A DNA stretch of 64,000 bases from Alphaproteobacteria bacterium AO1-B (lineage in GTDB: Bacteria > Pseudomonadota > Alphaproteobacteria > Rhizobiales > Stappiaceae). The notes under the pieces were generated by a model. It was not told where the DNA came from. It was given only the letters and a program-made list of their open reading frames with translations, and searched no databases. The DNA is taken from contig MLAX01000003.1 of assembly GCA_001890945.1 (NCBI GenBank), positions 1 to 64,000 of the forward strand. Direction: 5' to 3'. Shown piece after piece: positions 52,433 to 61,230 of the stretch (within the stretch, counting starts at the first letter, position 1; every line of letters begins with the position of its first letter). The translations under genes and the position numbers were made by a program.

Positions 52433-54085
52433 ATGGTTCCCAAGAAAGACGTACTTCTGGAAATCAAGGACCTTCGTATAGAAGGCTATTCCGATGAGAA
52501 ATGGGTTGAGATCGTCCATGGGGTGGATCTAACCCTTCACAAGGGTGAGGTTCTTGGCCTCATCGGCGAATCTGGGGCTGGCAAGTCCACTATCGGCCTC
52601 GCTTCGATGGGCTTTGCCCGGGACGGCTGCCGGATCTCTGGCGGGTCGATTGAATTCGACGGCATGGAGCTGACCACCACACCAGAATCTGCGCTGCGTG
52701 CCCTGCGCGGATCACGGATTGCCTATGTGGCTCAGTCTGCGGCAGCATCCTTCAACCCGTCTCATAAAATCATTGACCAGCACACGGAAGCACCGATCCA
52801 GTACCGGATCCAGAAGCGGGTCGAGGCGCAGGAAGACGCGATGCAGCTCTACGAGCGGCTGCGTTTGCCAAATCCTGACGAAATCGGGTTCCGGTATCCG
52901 CATCAGGTATCCGGTGGCCAATTACAACGTGCCATGACTGCCATGGCCATGGCGTGCCGCCCAGACTTGATCATTTTTGACGAACCGACCACTGCACTGG
53001 ACGTGACCACGCAGATCGAGGTTCTGGCGGCGATCCGCGACATTGTTGATCAGTTCAACACCGCTGCGATCTACATCACCCACGATCTTGCTGTTGTTGC
53101 GCAGATGGCGGACACCATCAAAGTGCTCCTAAAGGGTGAGGAAGTCGAGGAAGCGCCCACCGCGCAAATGCTGGATTCGCCCAAAGAGAATTACACAAAG
53201 AGCCTTTGGGCCGTGCGCAGTTTCAAGCGCCCCCAAAAACAGCGTCCAACGGGTGCAGACGCCATCCCAATCATATCGGTTCAGGGCATTGATGCAGCTT
53301 ATGGCAAGACCAAGGTTTTGGACGACGTGTCGTTCGACATCTATCCCGGAATGACCGTCGCCGTTGTGGGCGAGTCCGGCTCGGGCAAATCGACGACGGC
53401 CCGTTGTATCACCGGCCTTTTGCCCCCGACCAAGGGACAAATCCTGTTCAATGGTGAAGCTCTGCCGCCGCGCTATCAGGACCGCTCCAAAGAACAACTT
53501 CGCCAAGCCCAAATGATTTATCAGATGGCGGATACGGCTTTAAATCCGAAAATCCGTATTTGCGACATCATTGGGCGTCCGGCCCAGTTCTACAGCGGTC
53601 TTCACGGCACAGCACTCAAAAGCCGCGTTGATGAACTTCTCGATCTGATCGAACTCGACCCGGCCAAGTTCTACAACCGCTATCCGCCCGAATTGTCAGG
53701 CGGCCAGAAGCAGCGGGTTGGTATCGCCCGGGCTCTTGCGGCCGATCCCAAATTCATTATCTGCGATGAGGTGACCAGCGCGCTTGACCAGCTTGTTGCC
53801 GAAGGGATACTGAAACTGCTTGACCGGCTGCAGCAAGAATTCAACCTCGCCTACATGTTCATCACGCATGACTTGGCGACAGTCAGATCAATTGCCGACG
53901 AGGTGGTGGTCATGCAGAGGGGCAAGGTGGTCGAACAGGGTCCGAAAGACGAAATGTTCACGCCACCGCACCATCCCTACACGGATCTGCTCTTGTCGTC
54001 GGTTCCGGAGATGGACCCGAATTGGCTCACCACTCTGCTGGACGAGCGCGGAACGGATGCGATAGGCGAAGCGGCCAATGTCTGA
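52433..54085 (+). CDS. Fused DppD-DppF-type double ABC ATPase
   Basis: 550 residues with two complete cassettes: GESGAGKST, LSGGQ-like VSGGQLQRAMTAMAM, IIFDEPTTALD in the first; GESGSGKST, LSGGQKQRVGIARAL, ICDEVTSALDQ in the second. Each has the peptide-importer C-terminal tail (KENYTKSLW; HPYTDLLLSSVP). ATG 52433 has GGAGG 7 nt upstream. The second Walker B reads ICDEVTSA, a common variant in this subfamily. Confidence 0.93.
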   Translation: MVPKKDVLLEIKDLRIEGYSDEKWVEIVHGVDLTLHKGEVLGLIGESGAGKSTIGLASMGFARDGCRISGGSIEFDGMELTTTPESALRALRGSRIAYVAQSAAASFNPSHKIIDQHTEAPIQYRIQKRVEAQEDAMQLYERLRLPNPDEIGFRYPHQVSGGQLQRAMTAMAMACRPDLIIFDEPTTALDVTTQIEVLAAIRDIVDQFNTAAIYITHDLAVVAQMADTIKVLLKGEEVEEAPTAQMLDSPKENYTKSLWAVRSFKRPQKQRPTGADAIPIISVQGIDAAYGKTKVLDDVSFDIYPGMTVAVVGESGSGKSTTARCITGLLPPTKGQILFNGEALPPRYQDRSKEQLRQAQMIYQMADTALNPKIRICDIIGRPAQFYSGLHGTALKSRVDELLDLIELDPAKFYNRYPPELSGGQKQRVGIARALAADPKFIICDEVTSALDQLVAEGILKLLDRLQQEFNLAYMFITHDLATVRSIADEVVVMQRGKVVEQGPKDEMFTPPHHPYTDLLLSSVPEMDPNWLTTLLDERGTDAIGEAANV

Positions 54086-54116
54086 TCGATTTGAAAACCG
54101 GCGGGCTCAAACAGAA

Positions 54117-54146
54117 ATACCCCGGGGCGGCTTTGCTCCGGGGTAT
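54117..54146. terminator. 9-bp hairpin after the ABC operon
   Basis: ATACCCCGG and CCGGGGTAT enclose a 12-nt loop 31 nt past the ATPase stop; it lies between converging genes and may serve both. Confidence 0.65.
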
Positions 54147-54179
54147 CTATAAGTCAGTCGCAGGCTCGAAGTTGCCCGG

Positions 54180-54302
54180 TCAGCCGACCATCATGTAGCC
54201 GGACAGCACCATCGCGCCCACGAGCAGCGCATAAACACCGACCACGGCCTGCCAAGAGCCGCTGTGTTGTCTGTATTCGCGAATGAGATCATCCCGGGTC
54301 AT
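54180..54302 (-). CDS. 40-residue single-span membrane protein
   Basis: ATG 54302 is preceded by GGAG at 6 nt. The product has a charged N-terminal part (TRDDLIREYRQHSG) and one hydrophobic segment AVVGVYALLVGAMVLSGYMM running to the end, so it would sit in the inner membrane with its N-terminus in the cytoplasm. It converges with the Dpp-type ATPase gene. No family is recognised; possible roles include an accessory subunit of a membrane complex. Confidence 0.6.
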   Translation of the reverse strand: MTRDDLIREYRQHSGSWQAVVGVYALLVGAMVLSGYMMVG

Positions 54303-54451
54303 GCTCGTCTCCGATTCCACCCGTGTGCCTTAACCTGAACTTTCGGCACACTTAATCGACAGAAGTTAAGAATTCAATGCGCCAATCCGTGAATCTCACC
54401 CATATTTCTGCATAGCAGATATCCGTGACAATTCATGAAGCGCGGCTTTAA

Positions 54452-54781
54452 TCCCGTTATAGGTCTGATCCCGCACTTGAGCAGGCTGTGCGCACGAAAG
54501 CGGCTGAGACGCTTTTTGATCCGTATTCAGCCGTCTTCTCGTTCGACGTGGTCAACGAATTCGAGGGCGGTATGGCTGGAAAGATCTGCGGCTCGGTCAA
54601 CGCGAAGAACCGATACCGCGCTTACACGGGCCAGAGGTTCTTTCATGCGGGCTATGTGAAGACGGGAGGGAAGTATCTGGTGATTACCTTCACGATGATC
54701 GCAATGCACTTTGACCCATCTATGGCGAATGGGAGCATTTGCTCTTTGATCTGGCCTGGGGCAATGCCCCACCACACATAA
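54452..54781 (+). pseudogene. Fragment of a conserved hypothetical secreted protein
   Basis: The frame reads ALEQAVRTKAAETLFDPYSA and KICGSVNAKNRYRAYTGQRFF, a pattern of small secreted proteins of unknown function with a conserved CGxVNAKN. It opens only after a stop at 54449 and lacks a signal peptide or a good start (GTG at 54488 is the first candidate). The C-terminal 25 residues look unrelated. Probably a truncated copy; gene remnant rather than active gene. Confidence 0.4.
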
Positions 54782-54899
54782 AACCCTTTTCGGTAAATGT
54801 ACCGAATTCAACACGGTTTTTATGGCGCGCAATTATGAGATACGAGTTCCACCAAAAACTGGCTTCTGCAGAAGTGAGGCCGAGGCAAACTCACATACT

Positions 54900-56210
54900 C
54901 TAGCCTGGCGCCGCTCGCATGGTTTCGGGCAGCCACAGTGCCAGATCCGGAATCCAGATTAGAACGAAGCACATCAGAACCATGATAAGGAACATGGGCA
55001 AGGCTGCACGCGTGATGTAGCCCATCTCGTGATGCGTCATCCCTTGTAGAACGAACAGATTAAAACCGATGGGTGGGGTTATCTGCGCCATCTCAACCAC
55101 AACCACGACAAAGATACCGAACCAGATCAGGTCAATGCCCGCATCGCGGACCATCGGTTCGACGACGGCCATTGTCAGAACCACGCTGGAGATACCGTCG
55201 AGAAACATCCCAAGGACGATATAAAATACAAGTAAAGCCATCAGTAGCTGAAAGCGGGTCAGCTCGATGGCCGCTATCCCATCGGCCAGTGCGCGAGGCA
55301 AACCCGTAAAGCCCATAGCGAGCTTTAGAAAAGCTGCTCCGGCGAGGATCAACGCGATCATGGCCGATGTTCGGGTTGCGCCCATCAGGCTGTCTATGAA
55401 GGTGCCCCAGTTGAGTGATCCCTGACTTGCGGCCAGCACGAGAGCGCCAATTACACCGATCGCCGCAGCTTCGGTCGCTGTTGCATAACCGGTATACATG
55501 GACCCGATCACGACCAGGATGAGCAGCAACACAGGGATCAGATATCGCGAGTTCTTGAGCTTTTCAGCGAACGACATGCCTGTTTCCTGCTTGGGATGCC
55601 ATCCTTTTGAAAACTTTGAGTAAAGTGCGACATAGCCCATGAACATCAGTGCTAGGCACAAGCCGGGTAGAACGCCAGCAAAAAACAATTGCGTAATGCT
55701 TTCGTTGACCGTCACGCCATAAACAATCAATGCAAGAGAGGGTGGGATCATCAAACCCAGTGTTGCCGCGCCCGCGAGCGTTCCAATGACCACACGCTCA
55801 GGATAGTCCCGCGCCCGCAACTCCGGTATCGACATCTTGCCAACGGTGGTGAGCGTCGCCGCTGAGGAACCCGAAACAGCTGCGAAAACTGTACAGCCCA
55901 CGATATTTGTGTGCACCAACCCACCAGGCAAGCGAGCCAGCCAGGGAGAAAGCCCCCGGAACATGTCTTCGGACAGCCGAGTGCGAAACAAGATCTCTCC
56001 CATCCAGATGAATAGCGGCAATGCAGTCAGCGTCCAGCTAGAACTGGAGGCCCAAATTGTGGTCACCATGGTGTCGCCAACTGGTCGGCTGGTAAAAAGT
56101 TCCATACCGACCCAGGCGACACCCATGAGCGCAAGGCCCACCCAAACACCCGTACCTAGCAGCAAAAACAGAACAAATAGAAAAATGGAGATGGCGTAGA
56201 CTTCGGTCAT
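54900..56210 (-). CDS. dctM: TRAP transporter large permease (DctM)
   Basis: 436 residues with 11-13 membrane segments, AVSGSSAATLTTVGKMSIPELRARDYP near residue 115, IPPSLALIVYGV and the closing MAQITPPIGFNLFVLQGMT region that define DctM. It follows the small permease gene by 6 nt. Drives sodium-coupled uptake of an acid from the periplasmic receptor. Confidence 0.95.
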   Translation of the reverse strand: MTEVYAISIFLFVLFLLLGTGVWVGLALMGVAWVGMELFTSRPVGDTMVTTIWASSSSWTLTALPLFIWMGEILFRTRLSEDMFRGLSPWLARLPGGLVHTNIVGCTVFAAVSGSSAATLTTVGKMSIPELRARDYPERVVIGTLAGAATLGLMIPPSLALIVYGVTVNESITQLFFAGVLPGLCLALMFMGYVALYSKFSKGWHPKQETGMSFAEKLKNSRYLIPVLLLILVVIGSMYTGYATATEAAAIGVIGALVLAASQGSLNWGTFIDSLMGATRTSAMIALILAGAAFLKLAMGFTGLPRALADGIAAIELTRFQLLMALLVFYIVLGMFLDGISSVVLTMAVVEPMVRDAGIDLIWFGIFVVVVVEMAQITPPIGFNLFVLQGMTHHEMGYITRAALPMFLIMVLMCFVLIWIPDLALWLPETMRAAPG

Positions 56211-56216
56211 TTCTAT

Positions 56217-56738
56217 TTACTCCCCGTGGCCGCCGATAGTGTCGCGGACAATTCGGTGCTCACCGCGTAAGAGTAGTTGGACCAAGTTGTCCAACAGTGC
56301 GATGGTTAACAAGCTACCGCCCAAAACCATAACCGACTGAGGAATCCAGAGGGCCGTTGCATCCTGCCCTTGGCTGATTTCTTTGAACTTCCATGACCAA
56401 TAAACAAAGTTGTAGGCGTAGTAGCTAAAGTATCCGGCGATTGCCGCACCAATTCCAAAGCACCAGATTTCCAAAAACCATTTCATACGCGTTGGAACAG
56501 CGTTCAAAAGTATCGACACCCTGATATGAGCGCCACGCCCAAGAGCGTTTGCAAAGGCAAAAAACGAGGCTGCGGCCATCGCATAGCCAGCGTAATTGGG
56601 CGCGCCCGGGAAAACCTCACCGGTCCAGCGTGCCAGCATTTGGATTACGATTAAAGATAGAATTGCTATCAGGCACAATGCGGCAACTACGCCCGCGGCC
56701 ACGTAAAGAAAATCCAGCAACTTCCGCAGTGCGGTCAT
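56217..56738 (-). CDS. dctQ: TRAP transporter small permease (DctQ)
   Basis: 173 residues, four membrane segments, with FAFANALGRGAHIRVSILL, the DctQ hallmark (GxHIRVD-like). Lies between receptor and large permease genes. Required partner of DctM. Confidence 0.93.
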   Translation of the reverse strand: MTALRKLLDFLYVAAGVVAALCLIAILSLIVIQMLARWTGEVFPGAPNYAGYAMAAASFFAFANALGRGAHIRVSILLNAVPTRMKWFLEIWCFGIGAAIAGYFSYYAYNFVYWSWKFKEISQGQDATALWIPQSVMVLGGSLLTIALLDNLVQLLLRGEHRIVRDTIGGHGE

Positions 56739-56766
56739 CTCGATGTCCTAACTGAGAAAAAGAGTA

Positions 56767-56790
56767 GGGCGGCACTGGTGCGTACCGCCC
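56767..56790 (-). terminator. Intercistronic hairpin after the TRAP receptor gene
   Basis: GGGCGG and CCGCCC enclose 12 nt, 19 nt past the receptor stop on the minus strand. Position equals the hairpins in the other transporter operons. Confidence 0.6.
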
Positions 56791-56809
56791 ATGGAGTGGT
56801 TACTGACAG

Positions 56810-57787
56810 CTATTGGGCCCTGAAGGCTTCCACAATGCCCACGCCGGCTTCGCCGGCGGCCTCAAGCCATTCAGTTGTCATTGTGGCTCCAACTTCTTTG
56901 AGCCCAGCCATCAGCGCATCATTGGCAGGCTCAACGGTCATCCCTCCCGCAGCGAGGCCGGCAAGAGTAAAGCCGGTGTACTCTTTGGCGCGCCAGGTAC
57001 CAGCATATTCTGCCATCTGAGCGCAGGCCTGGATGACGTTCTTGTTGGCTTCAGACACACCCGACCAAACTTCCGAGTTCACCATGACGTAATTGCGCGG
57101 CAACCAAGCATCAACAGAGTAGAAATAGTTCAGGCTTTCCCATACTTTACGATCATAACCGGTCGCTCCAGAGGACACCATGCTATCCGCCACACCGGTG
57201 GCAAAAGCCTGACTGATTTCTGCGGCCTCGATTGTTACCGGCAGCATGCCAGTTAGTTCGGCAAGACGCGAAGTGGCGTTGTTGTAGGACCGAAACTTGA
57301 CGCCCTTCATGTCGTCCATGGTTTTCACTTCATTCCGGAAATACAACCCCTGCGGAGGCCATGGCACGGAATAGAGAAGCGTCAGATTTTGTTCTGCCAG
57401 AACTTCTTCTACTGCCGGTTTGGCAACCTCATAAAGCTTGGCATGCTCGTCAAAGGACGACACTAGAAATGGGATCGAATCCCATCCGAAAATCGCACTT
57501 TCATTTTGGTGGCCTGAAAGCAGTCGCTCGCCGATCGGTACTTGCCCGGTCTGGATCGCACGTTTGATATCAGCGCCCGCAAAGAGTGATCCGCCCGGAT
57601 GCGTGCTGATGGTGATGTCGCCACCTGTGCCGGTGGTTACGCACTTTGCGAACTCGGCGCCCGTCACTGAATGGAAGTTCGAACCGGAGTATGCCATCGG
57701 CATATCCCATTTTTCAGCAGCAAGTGCCGGAAACGTAGTTGCAGCAACAATCGCCGTTGTTGTCATTACCTTCGTCAAGAGTTTCAT
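56810..57787 (-). CDS. dctP: TRAP transporter substrate-binding protein (DctP)
   Basis: 325 residues: signal peptide 1-23 (TTAIVAATTFPALA), then a DctP fold with VKFRSYNNATSRLAELTGMLPVTIEAAEISQAFATGVADSM, which contains the conserved Arg that binds the ligand carboxylate. It is followed by the membrane components and preceded by a DadA-like gene, so an amino or hydroxy acid is the likely cargo. Confidence 0.93.
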   Translation of the reverse strand: MKLLTKVMTTTAIVAATTFPALAAEKWDMPMAYSGSNFHSVTGAEFAKCVTTGTGGDITISTHPGGSLFAGADIKRAIQTGQVPIGERLLSGHQNESAIFGWDSIPFLVSSFDEHAKLYEVAKPAVEEVLAEQNLTLLYSVPWPPQGLYFRNEVKTMDDMKGVKFRSYNNATSRLAELTGMLPVTIEAAEISQAFATGVADSMVSSGATGYDRKVWESLNYFYSVDAWLPRNYVMVNSEVWSGVSEANKNVIQACAQMAEYAGTWRAKEYTGFTLAGLAAGGMTVEPANDALMAGLKEVGATMTTEWLEAAGEAGVGIVEAFRAQ

Positions 57788-57841
57788 TCCACTGCTCCCT
57801 TCTGGTTAAGTTGCCGACCTGTTTCCGGTGGAAGGTTATAG

Positions 57842-59083
57842 TTATTGGAAACGGGTCGCGGTGTATGGCGACAGGTCAAGGTTGGTTCTTTTTCCTGAGA
57901 TCATCTGTGCCAATAATCGGCCGGTTTTTGGTCCTCCCGTCAAGCCAATGTGGTGATGCCCGAATCCAAGCCAGGCCCCTTTGATTCCTGGAACTGCACC
58001 TATCGCTGGAATGGAATCGGCCGGGGCAGGGCGATGCCCCATCCATTCCACCTCGCGTTCCCATGTAAGGTCTGGCATGGCTGCACGAATGTTTTGCTTC
58101 AGAAGCTCAATTGGTGCCGCGGAAGCCCCTGCTTCCAGTCCACCGAACTCAACGACACCTGCAAGCCTGATGCGGCCATCCATAGGCGTAATTACAAACT
58201 TGCCGCTAGCCACCATAACCGGTGATTTCGGGAGGTAATTCGGTTCCCAAAGCTCAAGATAGTATCCACGTTCGCTTTCAAGAGGCACATCAAGCCCCAA
58301 CTGAGCTGCTAGTGGTTTCGACCAAGCGCCGGTTGCCACCAGAATGTCATCTGCTTCAATTGTTCCAAAGTCCGTTTTCAGCGATAGGCCTTCATCCGAA
58401 TCCACTTCAATGCGCTGCACCTCCGCCTGGACGATTTGAGCGCCGTTTTCTTTGGCATGAGCCGCCAAGGCTTTCACGTATTGGCCCGGGTCCGTAATGC
58501 GGCCGTGATCTCCCAGCTTCACGGCAAAACCGATATCCGATGAATAACCATGGTCATAAGCCCTGACCGCTTCGCCTTCGAGTTCTTCCCACTGAAAACC
58601 ACATGCCGCACGAATGGACCAACCGAACGCGTCTTCTTCGAAGTGTGCCCTGTCGCGATACAAAAACAGGTAGTCAGATGGCACAATAAAGTGTTCGGCT
58701 CCTGTACCCTCCGCCAATGCTTGATGCTCTGCCAAACTATCGCCGACGATACCATGGACGGCTTCGGCAATCCGGTTTACATCCTTCTCATTTGCATGCC
58801 CCAGATACTTCGCCAGCCAAGGCAACAGTTTAGGCAGATAACTCCACTTGAGAAACAATGGCTGATTGGGTGAAAACAGCATTCTGGGCGCTTTTCGGAT
58901 CAGGCCCGGTACCGTCACAGGTATCATTGAGCAAGACGCCAGGACGCCGCCATTTCCGTGACTGGCCCCTTCCCCCGGCCCAGCCTTGTCTATCAAGATG
59001 ACTTTGTGCCCCTCACGCTGCATCCAAATTGCAGTCGACACTCCGATGATTCCGGCGCCGATGATGGCAAGGGTTTTTGTCAT
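57842..59083 (-). CDS. D-amino-acid dehydrogenase-like FAD enzyme (DadA family)
   Basis: 413 residues: FAD motif [42 protein letters not shown] and the C-terminal [18 protein letters not shown] closing the FAD site. ATG 59083 overlaps the enolase stop by 4 nt, so an extension to 59134 is unlikely. DadA relatives oxidise D-alanine, D-proline or D-hydroxyproline and pass electrons to the quinone pool. With a TRAP importer and an MLE-type enolase, a D-amino or imino acid substrate is likely. Confidence 0.9.
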   Translation of the reverse strand: MTKTLAIIGAGIIGVSTAIWMQREGHKVILIDKAGPGEGASHGNGGVLASCSMIPVTVPGLIRKAPRMLFSPNQPLFLKWSYLPKLLPWLAKYLGHANEKDVNRIAEAVHGIVGDSLAEHQALAEGTGAEHFIVPSDYLFLYRDRAHFEEDAFGWSIRAACGFQWEELEGEAVRAYDHGYSSDIGFAVKLGDHGRITDPGQYVKALAAHAKENGAQIVQAEVQRIEVDSDEGLSLKTDFGTIEADDILVATGAWSKPLAAQLGLDVPLESERGYYLELWEPNYLPKSPVMVASGKFVITPMDGRIRLAGVVEFGGLEAGASAAPIELLKQNIRAAMPDLTWEREVEWMGHRPAPADSIPAIGAVPGIKGAWLGFGHHHIGLTGGPKTGRLLAQMISGKRTNLDLSPYTATRFQ

Positions 59084-60207
59084 GCAGCGGCCTTCGCTAC
59101 TGCAGAATGATTGAGACGATCTATGTTGGGGCAAATTCCGAGGCCGGGCGTATTTGGAACTGTGACTTGACCATCTTTGACCGGGAACGGTGTCTCAAGA
59201 ATATCTTGTATAAGGAAATAGCTTGCCTGATAGAACTCGCATCCCAGTGTAATCTCTGATGTTGCAGCAATCATGTGAGTTCCTGCAAGGTGGGCAATGC
59301 CCGCTTCGAACATGTCGCCACCGTAGGCGGATAACCCATTGGCGGCAGCAATCCTGGCCACGTCTTGTGCCCTGCCTAAACTTCCCGCCTTCATGATCTT
59401 GATCGACACCCCATCACAGATACCTTCTCGAACGGCTCGAGCCATATCCTCGGGACCAAAGACAGATTCATCAGCTAGCAACGGAACATCGATTGTGTCG
59501 CGTAAACGTGCCATCATCGCATATTGGTCTTTGTGCACCGGTTGTTCGATGAAGTCCGGTCCGAAGCTTGCAACGTCCAAAACGCGGGCTGGTGCCTCGT
59601 CGATGGTGAGCCCTTGATTGAAATCGACCCGAATCCTCAGGGCGGGGTAATTACGTTGCAAAAACTCAAGTCGCATCATGTCGAAAGCATGATCCTTAAA
59701 ACCCGCCTTGAGCTTAACAATCCCGACGCCATCTTCCACCAACCGATCCAGCAAAACTCTGTCTTTGGCAAAATCTGGATCTGCAATCGATACGGAAAGT
59801 GGAATTGTATCGCGGCTTTTTCCTCCCAAGAGCGCCCACATGGGGGTCCCGAGAATTTGTCCCGTGAGGTCGAGGAGCGCAGTGTCCAATGCAGTTTTCG
59901 CTTCGGTCGCATGAGCCACCGCCAGAGCCGCGTCTTTGATGATTGCTGCCCGGTCACCTATGGCCCGCCCTATGACGATCGGACGGATGTAGCGATCAAG
60001 GGCTGCGAAACTTGCCTCTGGTGATCCAGTAAAAACGGACCAGGGCGACGCTTCCCCCCAACCAACGTGACCGCCTTCGCTCTTCAAGCGCACAACGACG
60101 ATCTCGCAAGCACCCTCGACCGTTCCGATCCCGTGGTCGCGCCGCGACCGGACAGGAAGCGACAGATGCCACAGTCCCATCTCTATGATCTTTTGATCAA
60201 GATCCAT
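59080..60207 (-). CDS. Enolase-superfamily protein, MLE subgroup (dehydratase/epimerase)
   Basis: 375 residues. Barrel motifs: VKLKAGF (KxK acid/base Lys pair), VDFNQG (metal Asp), FIEQP (metal Glu), LLADES (metal Asp) and [10 protein letters not shown] (second acid/base Lys). The capping domain has [15 protein letters not shown]. It resembles cis-3-hydroxy-L-proline dehydratase and muconate-lactonising-type racemases, but not closely enough to name the reaction. Start ATG 60207. Divergent from a LysR gene and coupled to the DadA-like gene. Confidence 0.85.
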   Translation of the reverse strand: MDLDQKIIEMGLWHLSLPVRSRRDHGIGTVEGACEIVVVRLKSEGGHVGWGEASPWSVFTGSPEASFAALDRYIRPIVIGRAIGDRAAIIKDAALAVAHATEAKTALDTALLDLTGQILGTPMWALLGGKSRDTIPLSVSIADPDFAKDRVLLDRLVEDGVGIVKLKAGFKDHAFDMMRLEFLQRNYPALRIRVDFNQGLTIDEAPARVLDVASFGPDFIEQPVHKDQYAMMARLRDTIDVPLLADESVFGPEDMARAVREGICDGVSIKIMKAGSLGRAQDVARIAAANGLSAYGGDMFEAGIAHLAGTHMIAATSEITLGCEFYQASYFLIQDILETPFPVKDGQVTVPNTPGLGICPNIDRLNHSAVAKAAA

Positions 60208-60242
60208 AAACTTCCCCTTCGGGAAAAATACTGAAGCCTGAC

Positions 60243-60296
60243 AAACATCATTTCAAATACAGAGTTTTTGATGCACCATCATTTTTTGTGATGTTT
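60243..60296. promoter_or_regulatory. LysR-type binding region between enolase and LysR genes
   Basis: The 13-bp palindrome TGATG-CAC-CATCA (60269-60281) fits the T-N11-A LysR box. It is flanked by AAACATCA (60243-60250) and its complement TGATGTTT (60289-60296). This arrangement in a divergent promoter is that of a LysR autoregulation/activation site. Confidence 0.65.
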
Positions 60297-60315
60297 GATC
60301 GTTCAGGATACGCAC

Positions 60316-61230
60316 ATGCCGTTGAGATTTCGCCAACTTCAGGCGTTTCACGCAATCGTCGAAACCGGAACCGTTACAGGTGCAGCGGCTCAATTGGGCA
60401 TTTCGCAACCAGGTATTTCAAATTTGTTGGCCCAGCTGGAACGTCAGACGAAACTCAAACTATTTGAGCGCAGTAAGGGCCGGCTGCAACCGACCCCGGT
60501 TGCAGATGTTCTTTTTCGAGAAGTAGATACGGTCGTTCGGGGACTGGATCACGTTGGCCAAGCCATCCACGATTTGCAGAACAAACAAGCCGGGCAGCTT
60601 CAAGTCGCTGCTCCTCATCTGCTATCCTTCGGTTTTATGCCCAGCGAAATTGCCAGCTTCTCTAAGGACCGACCGGACCTCCTCATTTCGTTCCAATCGC
60701 AATACTCATCTAAAATCCAGGAATGGGTTATGGCGGGTCTCTTCGAGATTGGCGTATGCGAGATGCCTGTTCACCACGATGCTCTGGACCGGGAGATTTT
60801 TCATTTTGAAACCATGGTGGCGATGCCGAGTGGTCACAAGCTGGCACATCATGATGTGCTAACGCCCGAATTGCTTGATGGCCAGCCGTTTATTGTTATG
60901 GGGCCGGAACATATGACCCATCGGCGGACACGAGAAGCTTTTGAAAGCCGGAACGCGAATTGGCGGCCAAAAATCCACACGCATTTATCCGAGAACCTTT
61001 TGAGTTTCGTGAAACAGGGCATGGGTATCGCGCTGATCGACCCGTTTACGATTCATTTTGACAAAGAATCTGGATACATTACACGGCCGTTCGAACCCTC
61101 AGTGACGCTCGATTTAGCCGTGATTACCTCGCGAAACCGTCCAATGACGCAGGTAGGGGAGGCCTTTTTGGCTCAATTACGCAAGAGCCTGGCCGGTTTT
61201 TCAAAGAGCTCCAGTTCCAACGGTGCCTAA
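60316..61230 (+). CDS. LysR-family regulator
   Basis: 304 residues: HTH RFRQLQAFHAIVETGTVTGAAAQLGISQPGISNLLAQLE, then effector domain (GQLQVAAPHLLSFGFMPSEIA). ATG 60316 is used; TTG 60295 in frame lies in the flanking repeat and is less likely. It likely controls the divergent enolase-DadA-TRAP genes. Its 3' end overlaps the converging TPP gene by 4 nt. Confidence 0.9.
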   Translation: MPLRFRQLQAFHAIVETGTVTGAAAQLGISQPGISNLLAQLERQTKLKLFERSKGRLQPTPVADVLFREVDTVVRGLDHVGQAIHDLQNKQAGQLQVAAPHLLSFGFMPSEIASFSKDRPDLLISFQSQYSSKIQEWVMAGLFEIGVCEMPVHHDALDREIFHFETMVAMPSGHKLAHHDVLTPELLDGQPFIVMGPEHMTHRRTREAFESRNANWRPKIHTHLSENLLSFVKQGMGIALIDPFTIHFDKESGYITRPFEPSVTLDLAVITSRNRPMTQVGEAFLAQLRKSLAGFSKSSSSNGA

